Below, one piece after another: positions 44,001 to 52,898 of a stretch of DNA of 64,000 nucleotides (position 1 is the first letter of the stretch; every line of letters starts with the position of its first letter). The notes beneath the pieces were generated by a model. It did no database searches. It saw only the letters and a list, made by a program, of their open reading frames with translations, and was not told the origin of the DNA. Source of the DNA: Henricia sp. BOLD:AAB3569 (Eukaryota; Echinodermata; Asteroidea; Spinulosida; Echinasteridae). The translations under genes were made by a program, and so were the position numbers. The stretch spans positions 806,001-870,000 of the forward strand of contig JBBELK010000368.1 in assembly GCA_037783545.1 (NCBI GenBank), in the 5' to 3' direction.

Positions 44001-47000
44001 GAACAGTGGAGCGAAATTCTGGCTTGAAAGTCAACAGTGATTTTGTGAGTTGTTCGGCAAACACACGATTTGTTGTGGTTGTTATATCGTCGGAGGATTA
44101 ATGAAACAATGTTTAATTTGTCTGGTAATGTTTCGTTGGATGCGGATTCGACTTCAACATTCGTCGTTGCGATTCGCACATGTTTCATCGCCTTAATCGG
44201 CTCAACGATAGTCGCTGGCAATGTTCTTTCAATCGCCGTGACACGACGTGTTTCCGATTTGGCCGACAGCACTAAAGTCCTGATGACGACACTCGCTGTG
44301 TACGATATACTTATTGGGATATCAGCGATTTGTCAAGTGCCCGTGTCCGCACTGGACCGATGGCCTTTTGGCGATTTCACTTGCAGAATCGCAACTGTCG
44401 TCACGTTTATGATTTTTATCATGCAAGGTGTTTCTGTTGTATCTCTAAACATCGACCGCTATATAGCCGTCACATGGCCATATCGTTTTCCCGTGTGGTG
44501 TTCAAAACTTCGCGCTATTACCCTTGTAATTCTGTTTTCAGCACTGTCTTTGACTTTTGCATTAACAACACAACATTTAGGCGTGTCAGCGAAATATTTT
44601 CCAGCCGCGGCCGTTTGTCTGTACGAAACAAAGTCTAAAATCGCAAATACCACGGCCCTGGTGTTGTTCGACATAGTTCCTACTTTTATAATGACGTGCA
44701 TCTACTTCCGCATTATTAAGATCAGCCTTCGACACAAAATGCGCAAACCGAACGAAAAGTGCATTCACAACAACAAAGCATTAAAGACGTTTCTCGTTGT
44801 TACGTTGACGTTTGCCGGGTGTTATACGCCGTTTTTGCTGAGCAGAGCTGTGGAGTCGTACACCTACACTGCTTGTCCCGATTGGCTGCAATTTGCCACA
44901 GTTTGGTTGTCAGCCTGCAACAGCATCTTAAACGTGTTTGTTTATGTGTTATGCAATAACACGTACCGTCGCACAGCGAAGAAAATTATTCAAGAGAATG
45001 TGCCGCATTGCAACACACGAGTACTTCCAGTGCACATTTAGATTGTCAAGAATTGTGATATGCTTTAAGTTTTGACTGGTCGGCCAAAATGCAACTACAT
45101 GTAATAATAACGATAAGTTTAATGACAAGTTCTTATACTGTGCACAAATCCACCAAGAGATTATTTTGAGAAACTTTCCAAACAACTTGTTTTGAGAGAA
45201 CTTGTTTTGAGAGAACTCAGTTTCAGAGAACTCGTTTGGAGAAAACTCGTTTGGAGAAAACTCGTTTGGAGAAAACTCGTTTGGAGAAAACTCGTTTGGA
45301 GAAAACTCGTTTGGAGAAAACTCGTTTGGAGAAAACTTGTTTGGAGAAAACTCGTTTGGAGAAAACTTATTTTGACTCGAAAGAAGACTTGCCTTAAGAG
45401 AACTCACTCTAGGAGAACTCATTTTCAGATAACTTGTTTTGAAGTATTGTTTTGAAATAACTCGTGACCAGAAATGAAGACAATTTATAGCCTTGATACT
45501 CACTCCTGCAGACCCGTTAACGAATACAGGATTGGGACATTCCTCCGACGGCCACCGTAGATAGATTTGAGAGCAAACATTCGGATCATGCTCTGCAAGG
45601 TTTGTTTGCCGACTCACGATTCCTCTGGAGAAAAAACAAACAAGAAAATAGATGTACACAAAATGAAAAGTATGTAGGATTAAAATAAACCCAATGTTTT
45701 TAGCACTAGTTACTGTTTGGGCCCTCTTCAATATTTCACATGTATTGACCAGTTTGTTTTATTTTTATGGACATGAGAGTAATGCTTGTCCGAGATTGAC
45801 AAAAACAACTAATAATAATGACTGAATGTTTGAGGAAATTTTCAAATTACAAAAATTGGTAAATGCCAAACTTACTGTGCTCCGTGGGCTAAAATCATCC
45901 CAAAGTAGAGAAGAAAGAGGTGATGGGTAAACCAGAAAGTTTCAAAGTAAGATCGCCTGGAAAAAAATAAACAAACTTAACCCTAATCAAGAATCTTAAA
46001 TTCGTAATGGACTTTTTAAGACCTTTCCCAAATGAAATCGGTTGTAAACGTTGCTTATTATTATTAACGAGTATTATTGTAACGAGTCTCCTTCTGTTCG
46101 AGTCCCAAGTCAAGTCAAGTCAAACTGCCTTCGAGTCTCAAGTCAAGTCAAACTGCCTTCGAGTCCCAAGTCAAGTCAAGTCAGTAAATTTGTTCAAGCT
46201 AATTTAAAAATGAGTCTAAATGCTGAAACTTCCATTCGTGTTGGGTATTTTTGTTGTTCTGACCAAAAAAAAATGCATACAAATTCAATTTCATTTTTGG
46301 TAGACCCGGGTCAAAAATGTACAAGTCCGGGTCAAGTCAAGTCATTTGAAGTTCGAGTCTCAAGCCAAGTCAAGTCATTTAAGGTTCGAGTCTTAAGTCA
46401 AGTCAAGTAATTTGAGGTTCAAGTCAGTCAGTGAAAATCGTGACTTGAGTCGACTCGAATCCCGAGTCTTGAGTTCGAGTCATTACAACCCTGGTATTAT
46501 AGTAGTTAGTAATTATAACTTGTCAGGGGATCAATCTTGGTCCCGAGTTTGGGACCAGTGTAAACATGGTCTTATAGTAATGTGCCTGTTTTATACCTTT
46601 GTAAAATCTTAAAACATACAATAAAAAATCTCAATATATTAATTAAAAATTACCAAACTAGGTATGAGAGAAATTAATTCAAAATTATGATTATAAACAA
46701 TTGTTGGAGTTTTAACACCCGAGGGAGCTCATAGCACCCGAGGCAAAGCTGAGGGTGCTATGAGCTCCCGAGGGTGTTAAAACCCATATTCCACGAACAA
46801 TTGTTTTGTTATATCCCGTCTTGGTATACGTGCAGAATATATTCTGAATATATTCTGTATTATTTGAAATTTGTGGAATTTAAACTGTACAAAAAGTTCA
46901 GTGAAATTTGGAGTATTGAGGTGCTTAATGTCCTCTTCGGAACGACTAAAAAACTCTTTTTTTTCGTCGGAGATTTTGTGTCATTAGTGTCCATATCCAG

Positions 47001-49676
47001 TCTCAGGCTAACCTGGGATTGAGACAGATGTGCTGGGAAAGGTTGATTTGCAAAAAAGAGGTAGGATGTGGACATTTTTATCTGGCATCCTGTTTTTTTT
47101 TCTTCAGCAAACCAAACTTCCTGATATTATTACAACTTCCTAAAAACTGTGGCCGGAAAGATAGTGTTTCGAGAACAGGAAACTTTGCATAATGTGGGCC
47201 AATATTGTGTACATCACGATATATGAAAAGACAATCAAAACTTTGTTAACTACTTCCATTAACAAAAGAAACGCATAACCTTTTTCCACTTTTTGATTTT
47301 AAAAAGCAGTCAATCTGAGAGTGGGAATTTTCAGCACACAGAAGCTTGATGCAGTCATGCATAATGAATCTGTTATGTGAATATTTCGATGGCAACGTAA
47401 TTACAAAAGATATTTTCAATTTTGATTAAACTGAATATTTGCGTTTCTTTTGTCACTCGGTATAGATCTAGTATCCTTTACGTCAGTACCTGATGAATTC
47501 TGTTGAAGAAGAGAACATAAGGATGAGGCATATTGTCAGAATGGCACCAGTCCATCCGGCCAAAAGCCGTAATACTCTCCCCACGAGATCAATACCTAGA
47601 TCATGCTGTGAGAAAGAATAATACAGAAAGAAAAAGGGTACTAGACTCGATTCGGTAGTTGATAAATGATGAGCTTCAATAAAGATCAACGCAATATTTG
47701 GTACGGTGCCTAATCACCATTGAAATGAAACAACCAAACTTGAGATGAAAGAAAAATCATAAGGGCCTTGGCGGGATTCGAACCGGAGACCTCTGACTCA
47801 CCGGGCAGATGCTCTACCAGCTGAGCTATGGGACACAGTGGTATACTCCCTCAGGTTTGAACCCCAAATATTTGCTTCCACATCCAAATTGGAGATTGCA
47901 AATTTCCTGTTTTCTGCCCATGGAAAGTACATGTATTTTGGGGAGGTATTTTGTAAGATTGTTAGGTTGAAACGAAATCAATTGTTTTGGGAAAAATCTG
48001 GTCATCTCCTTAAAAATAATACAATGGGACAACAATTTTTAGCAACACTCTAGACAAATTCCTTGACCAAACTTTTTACCTTGACCGAATAATTTACCTT
48101 ATTAATAACTTGGATCGGATTAAAAAACTGTTGAGACTCCGTTTTCTTGGTACTTAGCAGCGAGGCAAGCTCTCCGCGATTCCCAGTCGATGAATCATAC
48201 AGGTGTTGAGCGTTGAAACAGTGACTGACAACATGCACAATGGTGAATGCGACAAGTAGGTAGGCTACTACTTTGTGGAAAGCGATGTTCTTGTCGAGCT
48301 GACGTCGCAAATTTCGACGATAGCACTGAGGTTCAAAATAAAGATATCTTTATTTTAAGAAGCGTATCCAGATCACGTTTTTGAACCCCCAATTTTTTCC
48401 ATGTGTGTTGAGATTTTGTTACCATATCATTTGTCGTGTTTTTTTTATTACCATTTTGAAATTTCGTTTTCTCAATCCGTATATTTTTAACGATATCGTA
48501 AAAAAACACCGATGTTTTGTAAACTAATTTATCCGGTTCCATAAAGCAGTGCAGTAAATGCACCAACTTTTTTGCTTCCACATCCAAATTGGAGATTGCA
48601 AATGTCATGTTTTCTTCCCATGGATAGTATTTTGGGGAGGTATTTTATATGATTCTTAGGTTAAAACGAAATCCATTTTCTGGAAAAATCTAAACATGCT
48701 CCTTTAAGTCTTGTGCTTTAAACACCCGCTCAAGCAATTACATTTTTTTTTACAATTCGGCACTCCTCCCACACAGCGAGTCTGTTTACCTTGCCAGCAT
48801 GATGCTGGTACCCCTTAATACACCTGGGTTGAGAGAGGTAATTAATGGCAAAGTGCCTTGCCCAAGAGCATATGAACCATGGACGGGATTCGAACCCACG
48901 ACCTGTGGATTTACCAAAGTCTTGGAGTCAGCACGCTACACCACTCGGACATGGTGCCCCAAAATCTGTAGAATTTCAAATCACTTGAATTTATATTTTA
49001 AATTCTCGTTGACAGATATTTTATGTTATTTCCACAAAAATATTGGACTCGGCCAAGTTTATTTTAAATTGAGGCACCAAAACAACAGAATGAAATGCTT
49101 GACAAGCCTTGCTTCAATAACAGAACAAGAACGTTAGTTTTTTACTTTTCGTACCTTATTTGCTTCACAAGATCCCCTGAAGAATGAAATGATGTTTCGA
49201 CAGACAGGGAGAAGAATCATCATTGTGTTTAGGTTCAGACAAGTTGCACTTGCTCTGGCAATGGGGAGACTTTCCTGAAAATTAGAAAATATAAACCTTT
49301 TGATGGAAAAATTTAGGAGTGAGAAAATTTTAAGATTTTAAGACTTTTTTCAGCCATATCATTTTCTCAATTCTTTCTTATCGGCATAATGATTTTCACA
49401 GTGAGAATTGAGAAGTTTATCATTTATATTTTTCTTTAAAATGACTTTAAAGTATCAGTAAGTGCAGATTTGACTTGAAAACCCCAATTTAAGAGTGGAA
49501 ACAATTTAACACTTTCTTAGAAAACAATTAGATTATTTTTCCACTTCTAAAAAAATCAATTAAAAAAAAATTAAACTCACCCCCATAATCTCCCGTGTAT
49601 AAAAGTAATCATCCGAGTTTTTATACATGAAATATGATGCCAGCCATGCAGTAAGATTGGCTGCTAACCACACGCC
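38038..49676 (-). CDS. NOX: NADPH oxidase of the NOX1/2/3 class, 13 exons (first coding exon not found on this strand)
   Basis: Exons (- strand, 5' to 3'): 49676-49581, 49274-49155, 48325-48098, 47605-47490, 45956-45876, 45624-45504, 42938-42846, 41732-41598, 41295-41177, 40585-40466, 39354-39162, 38968-38844, 38164-38038. Phases match throughout and give 557 aa; human NOX2 is 570 aa, so only a first exon of about 15 codons is missing. Seen in order: FFYTR-like [26 protein letters not shown]; heme helix [16 protein letters not shown] (His 14 apart, as His101/115 of NOX2); [17 protein letters not shown] (His209/222 equivalents); FAD site HPFTLTS; NADPH sites GAGIGVTPF and FFCGPEGL; terminal YNKENF. 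Superoxide production at membranes, by electron transfer from NADPH via FAD and two hemes, follows from the family. Tail to tail with CSTF2; a GPCR lies in the intron between 42938 and 45504. Assignment to one vertebrate paralogue is not attempted. Confidence 0.95.
38251..38362. mobile_element. 112-bp hairpin MITE in the last NOX intron
   Basis: GCAGCCGATTTCACGAAACT and GTTTTGTAAAATCGGCTGC at the ends; the inner stem TTGCGCAAGTCCACTTACGCC / GGCGTAAGTGGACTTGCGCAA is perfect over about 21 bp. 38363-38843 shows nothing further. Confidence 0.8.
39450..40095. mobile_element. Cluster of CAACT-rich MITEs with a GGCCACTATA element inside
   Basis: TGCAACTGGAAGCAACT, GATCAGTTGCTG and ACAACTAGTTGC words in both orientations. 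39828-39985 is a separate inverted piece (TCTATAGTGGCCACC / GGTGGCCACTATA). It lies in the NOX intron between 39354 and 40466. Confidence 0.6.
40186..40395 (+). repeat. tRNA-derived SINE, complete head
   Basis: The head has an A-box-like CTCGGTAGTCGAGTGGTTAA and a B-box GGTTCGAGTCTC, spaced as in a Ser/Leu-type tRNA. The tail is CTCATAGTGTCTCGGGG, GTACACAGTACTAATC, ACGTCAGG and ATTCTCCCCGACGC. A headless copy is at 19081-19215. It does not fold as a clean tRNA, so it is not called a tRNA gene. Confidence 0.75.
40680..41170. repeat. GACTCGAGTC/CTTGACTTGA short-repeat array in a NOX intron
   Basis: GACTTGACTTGAGACTCG-type words at both edges, with an AT-rich middle (40800-41000). The same organisation, inverted, is at 46080-46495; the edges form an inverted pair, as in a foldback element. 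Confidence 0.65.
41296..41597 (-). repeat. NOX intron composed of tandem 32-bp copies of its own 5' splice site
   Basis: The exon ends CACACTGACCTCA|gtaaggatca at 41598/41597. Seven more copies of the junction follow inside the 302-bp intron with a period of 32-33 bp (41365-41597). By position down the - strand their donors read gtaagg, gtgagg, ttaaag (dead), gtgagg, gtaagg, gtaagg, gtaagg. Using any decoy would add about 32 nt per unit and meet an in-frame TGA in the first repeat. Confidence 0.85.
42234..42742. mobile_element. MITE, GCAGTATACAT family (copy 3)
   Basis: TTAAAGGCAGTATACATCAT to AATCATGTATACTATCTTTA. It includes three tandem CATCGTCCAAACACTA-type units. Confidence 0.75.
42950..44108. 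other. NOX intron sequence upstream of the GPCR, no gene recognised
   Basis: Short frames only. 43786-44108 has overlapping frames on both strands with no family resemblance; it may hold the GPCR's promoter or 5' UTR. Confidence 0.35.
44109..45041 (+). CDS. Class A (rhodopsin-like) G-protein-coupled receptor, orphan, intronless, 310 aa
   Basis: One frame with seven hydrophobic segments. N-terminus MFNLSGNVS has two N-glycosylation sites; TM1 about 17-42 with the GN pair; TM2 with LAVYD (Asp2.50); W-PFG and Cys before TM3; TM3 ends [11 protein letters not shown] (DRY motif); TM6 [15 protein letters not shown], where the usual C-W-x-P is C-Y-T-P; TM7 [10 protein letters not shown], where NPxxY is NVFVY; then a short basic tail (YRRTAKK). 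The frame could start 13 codons earlier at 44070; I chose 44109 because it leaves a compact extracellular N-terminus. The ligand cannot be inferred; it belongs with the many lineage-specific small-ligand receptors of invertebrate deuterostomes. It lies on the opposite strand inside a NOX intron. The lack of introns suits a retroposed or lineage-expanded family. Confidence 0.88.
   Translation: MFNLSGNVSLDADSTSTFVVAIRTCFIALIGSTIVAGNVLSIAVTRRVSDLADSTKVLMTTLAVYDILIGISAICQVPVSALDRWPFGDFTCRIATVVTFMIFIMQGVSVVSLNIDRYIAVTWPYRFPVWCSKLRAITLVILFSALSLTFALTTQHLGVSAKYFPAAAVCLYETKSKIANTTALVLFDIVPTFIMTCIYFRIIKISLRHKMRKPNEKCIHNNKALKTFLVVTLTFAGCYTPFLLSRAVESYTYTACPDWLQFATVWLSACNSILNVFVYVLCNNTYRRTAKKIIQENVPHCNTRVLPVHI
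45200..45475. repeat. 15-bp minisatellite GTTTGGAGAAAACTC
   Basis: About nine near-identical units from about 45230 to 45365, flanked by decayed units (GTTTTGAGAGAACTC) on both sides. 15 bp keeps frames open, which explains the frames seen here. It lies 30 bp from a NOX exon (45504). Confidence 0.9.
46080..46497. repeat. GAGTC/CAAGTCAAGTC array in a NOX intron
   Basis: Repeats of GAGTCCCAAGTCAAGTC at the left and CAAGTCAAGTCATTT..GAGTCTC at the right, around an AT-rich core; inverted relative of 40680-41170. Confidence 0.65.
46698..46803. mobile_element. Near-perfect 106-bp hairpin element
   Basis: CAATTGTT at both ends; stem TTTTAACACCCGAGGGAGCT / AGCTCCCGAGGGTGTTAAAA continuing through CATAGCACCC; loop of about 11 nt. 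46804-47489 is otherwise plain intron. Confidence 0.8.
47695..47865 (-). repeat. tRNA-derived SINE, single-unit form
   Basis: On the - strand: CATAGCTCAGCTGGTAGAGC (A box), then CCGGTTCGAATCCCGCC (B box), then a tail ending in GGTGATTAGGC. This is the unexpanded relative of the arrays at 13640 and 28000. Fragments of the 16940 family follow (47858-48015). Confidence 0.8.
48333..48715 (-). repeat. Dispersed repeat, 16940 family, minus orientation
   Basis: Reverse complement of the same landmarks (CTCAATCCGTATATTTTTAA, CACATCCAAATTGG, CCATGGATAG..GGGGAGG), ending CATGCTCCTTTAA. Confidence 0.65.
48725..48965 (-). repeat. tRNA-derived SINE (second type)
   Basis: On the - strand: GGCACCATGTCCGAGTGGTG, then GTGGGTTCGAATCCCGTCC as B box, then GCAAGGCACTTTGCC, as in many aquatic-animal SINEs. 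A decayed relative is at 57715-57845. Confidence 0.7.
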
Positions 49677-49768
49677 CTGTGAAAAGGAACAATATATACT
49701 GGAAGTAGTTAATTAAAACAAACAAAATTTATAATAAATTTGGCAAAGAAATCTAACCATTTATTTTT

Positions 49769-49884
49769 TGGTACAGCGGAACTTCGACATACTATGGACC
49801 GGTTCCTCAACTTGAACCTATCGCTATATTGCGGAATGCCATCTACTCAGGAACCAAACTATTATGCCAAAGGTCCGCTGTACC
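49769..49884. mobile_element. 116-bp MITE with GGTACAGCGGA ends
   Basis: GGTACAGCGGAACTT / AGGTCCGCTGTACC are inverted ends; no coding. Confidence 0.7.
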
Positions 49885-52800
49885 AGAATATACACGAGTA
49901 TGCTAATTCCATTAATTGTGTGCAAAAAACCCTGAATAGGTTTATATATTGGATTACACGTAGGGGCCTAGCCAATATCTGTTGATTCCAGGAGGTAATT
50001 TCCATAAAATCTTTGTTCAATGCATACGGAAAAAGTACCGTTTTCATTTTCCCCTGATCGTGTCATTCTATACCTACCAACAACAGCCAAGTCACACCTT
50101 CATTTAACAGTCGATCACTCATTTCTTTATGCAGTCAGTTTGTTGTGTACTGTAGTGTACGGCCCTGGCCGCGCGCCCTTCGCGGCTACGCCTACGGGAT
50201 TTAAATTCTACTTTTTTTCTAATTTTCCATTCACCAAGCCTAGCGCCAGGCTAGCGTAATGATTACTACAGCCTACGGTTCATTGGTAGTTTTATCACCT
50301 AGTTACTGTTGAATCAAAGATCGGAATTAAATACCCAAGACTTTTCATAAATTTCAGCGATCTTGACTGTTGAACGTGCGATGAATTGATGATGTAAACA
50401 AACAAAACGTACAGCGCCCTCATATGTACCCGGAAGTCACTGCTCGACAGACACGCATGACGAAGTCGATGAAATTTCACAAATGTATGCTCTGACCTTG
50501 GACCTTGGACCTTGGTTTCAAACCCACTGTGAAACCACATGAGCATAAAGCCGAAAGCGGTGACAAAGCCTGCATTTAGAAAACGCTACTTTGGACCAAT
50601 GAAGTTGAGCGAAATGATTCAGGTGAGAAACGCGTACTCTTGACCAATCACAACGCAGCAGACGATTTTTGCCACACTTGCTTTTCATGACTGCCGCGTC
50701 ACACAGTATTCATGAGCAGTCCTTCGAACATAGTACCTGGTTCTTTAATCCAAAATACAAATTTAAATATTTGAAAATGATATTTTAAGACACATCCTAC
50801 GTTTTTCTACTTTATTTACGTACCATTTCATTATAATATCACGATATTTTTTACAAAATATCCTCGACAGATTTTTTTCTGCGTAGGAATACACAAGTGA
50901 TGCGATTCGTGATTTGCCTTGACTGGAATTTTCCAGTTCCCGCCGGTTCAATTTGCAGCAATATTTTGAGCAGGAAGGAGGATGCATCGTCTCCTCCGAT
51001 CCACAAATTTCATGGAACATTTTGGTTAAAAAGGTTACATTCTTGGCCAGTAAATGTGCACCCAGCACGGATATTTTTTTATCCTATATCTCGCAGACTA
51101 TGCTTCGGTAATCGCCACTCCTGTTTTCGTGAAGAAATTCAAGTTTTCAAGTGTAAAATGCGAAAAATTTTGATGTTTACCGCGCGCTGGCAATTCTTCA
51201 TCTTTCGTCTGTCAATGTGGATTATGCAAGACTTCGAGCTTCGCAAGCCCAGACCGTACGTTGAGTAATTTCTAGTTCAAATGTCGGCTTCTTGAGAACC
51301 GCAATTTGTGGCTGAGTTGTGTATGGCTTCTGTGAATTTTGGATCTATTTGTGAACTGAAAAACTGAACATTTCGAACTGAAAAATAGCTCGCAAATGTG
51401 TGTGAACTGCAACACGAGCTCTGTCATTCGTTTGCGAACTACATGCAACGCACCTGTTGACTTCGTTATTACAAAAAAGGAACTTCAATCTTTATGACCA
51501 CTTTGCTCAGTCTTCAACGGAAACCATGAAAACAAGTCTCCTTGGTGGGTAAGTTTGAACGACTTGAAAATGTTTGTTCTTTGGAAATGTTGGAAAATGT
51601 TTGTCCAGCTAGTACCGCAAAATCTGGTTGACATTAAAGTTCAAAACTGTTGTCTGCTGCCCAAGTTGCCCGCTTGCCCCAGTTCAAAGTGTTTATGTTA
51701 TCTAATAAATAAAACCCTTTCCCCAATTAGACTTATAAAACTTCTCCAAACTCCCCGGCCAGGTGTCATATGCCAACTTCATTTTTTTCCCGGCACAATT
51801 ATGTTAATTTGCCACGTGCGCGTGCCCGCCGTATAAACAAGTAGCCGGCGGCACGTGGCTATGTGTGCATTGAGCTGAGCTCAATCTCTTTAGGTATGCC
51901 TGGCCAGAACATTCCTGATGAAGAGCCCCGCGTCCAAAACTTGTAAACAGGGACGCGCGCTTTGGCAAGCTTAGTAAAACCACACAAAGAAATAAATCTT
52001 GGTACATTGTTGTAGAAAATAGGCATTCTAAAGAAAGGCTCCTCAGTTATTTGTATTTAAAGAATGTGTTTACACAATAAAGTATGACCTTAGAGTCGTG
52101 TAGCTTAAAATTGAAATGACTGTTTATTAATTTTTGGAAATCACGCCGCAAGCTTTCCGTCGGAGATCACGCTCTAAAGAACTACGCTCTATAAATTAAT
52201 AGCTCTCGAAAAACGCTCTGGAATATCATCGTCTCAGAAATCACGCTTGGAAATCGCACTCGCGTAAACACGTTCATTCTAGAAAATTACGCTCTGAAAA
52301 ACCACCCTCTCGGAAATTGTGTACAATTTTTGTTTTTGTCTAAACTGACAACTTTGCAATGGTCATATGATAATATGAGACATCCTTTCCGTTGTAATTT
52401 CCATGCAGCTAGCTTCCTGACGGCATGCGAACAGTAGAGGGCGCTATGTAAGATCAACGGTCTTTGGTTTTGGCACAGATATATAAACGGTTTATATGTC
52501 TGTGGGTTTTGGCACAACATGAGAACAATAGAGGGCGCTCTCTGCCGGAGCTCTAGATCTGTGCACGGGGACGTGCAAAGTGTACGAAAATCATGTTAGT
52601 TTTTCGGCCTAATTTTCACGTATGATAGTTGTCATAATATTATCATAAAGCGATTGCACAGATAATCGTTAATTAAAGGAAGTGTAATCAGTGTCTATTC
52701 GTGGAGTTCAAATTCAGCTTAGCTGTAATTCATCGATTTTTACTAACTAAAGTTTGCGACCGGCTTGTGTGATTTTTCTCTCAACTGTCGCGGGCCGGGC

Positions 52801-52898
52801 CGGTTCCAGTTGCCTCCTCCAGTTGCAGCGGCGCTAGCACTCCCGCTGCAAGTTTTCTGCACGTCCGTGGCCTTCACAACTGTGCACAAAAACACACA
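49885..52898. other. Upstream region of NOX (-) and MPC1 (+), no gene recognised
   Basis: I looked here on the - strand for the NOX first exon (Met-Gly...Asn-Glu-Gly-Leu) and did not see one. Small features: GGACCTT repeated at 50494-50515; loosely repeated CACGCTCT words at 52140-52310; 49980-50040 resembles 53515-53580. Confidence 0.4.

Noticed and set aside
44949..45731. 260-codon minus-strand frame with SPNEF repeats
   Set aside because: Part is the 15-bp minisatellite and part antisense of the GPCR; only 45504-45624 within it is a genuine NOX exon.
47770..47830. Possible tRNA gene on the minus strand
   Set aside because: A and B boxes are good, but no closed acceptor stem was seen and the sequence continues into a SINE tail shared by other copies.
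48799..49137. 112-codon plus-strand frame
   Set aside because: Its first half is antisense of a tRNA-derived SINE (48725-48965).
50897..51268. 123-codon plus-strand frame
   Set aside because: Overlaps a 101-codon minus frame, shows no domain or signal peptide, and has no splice or family support.
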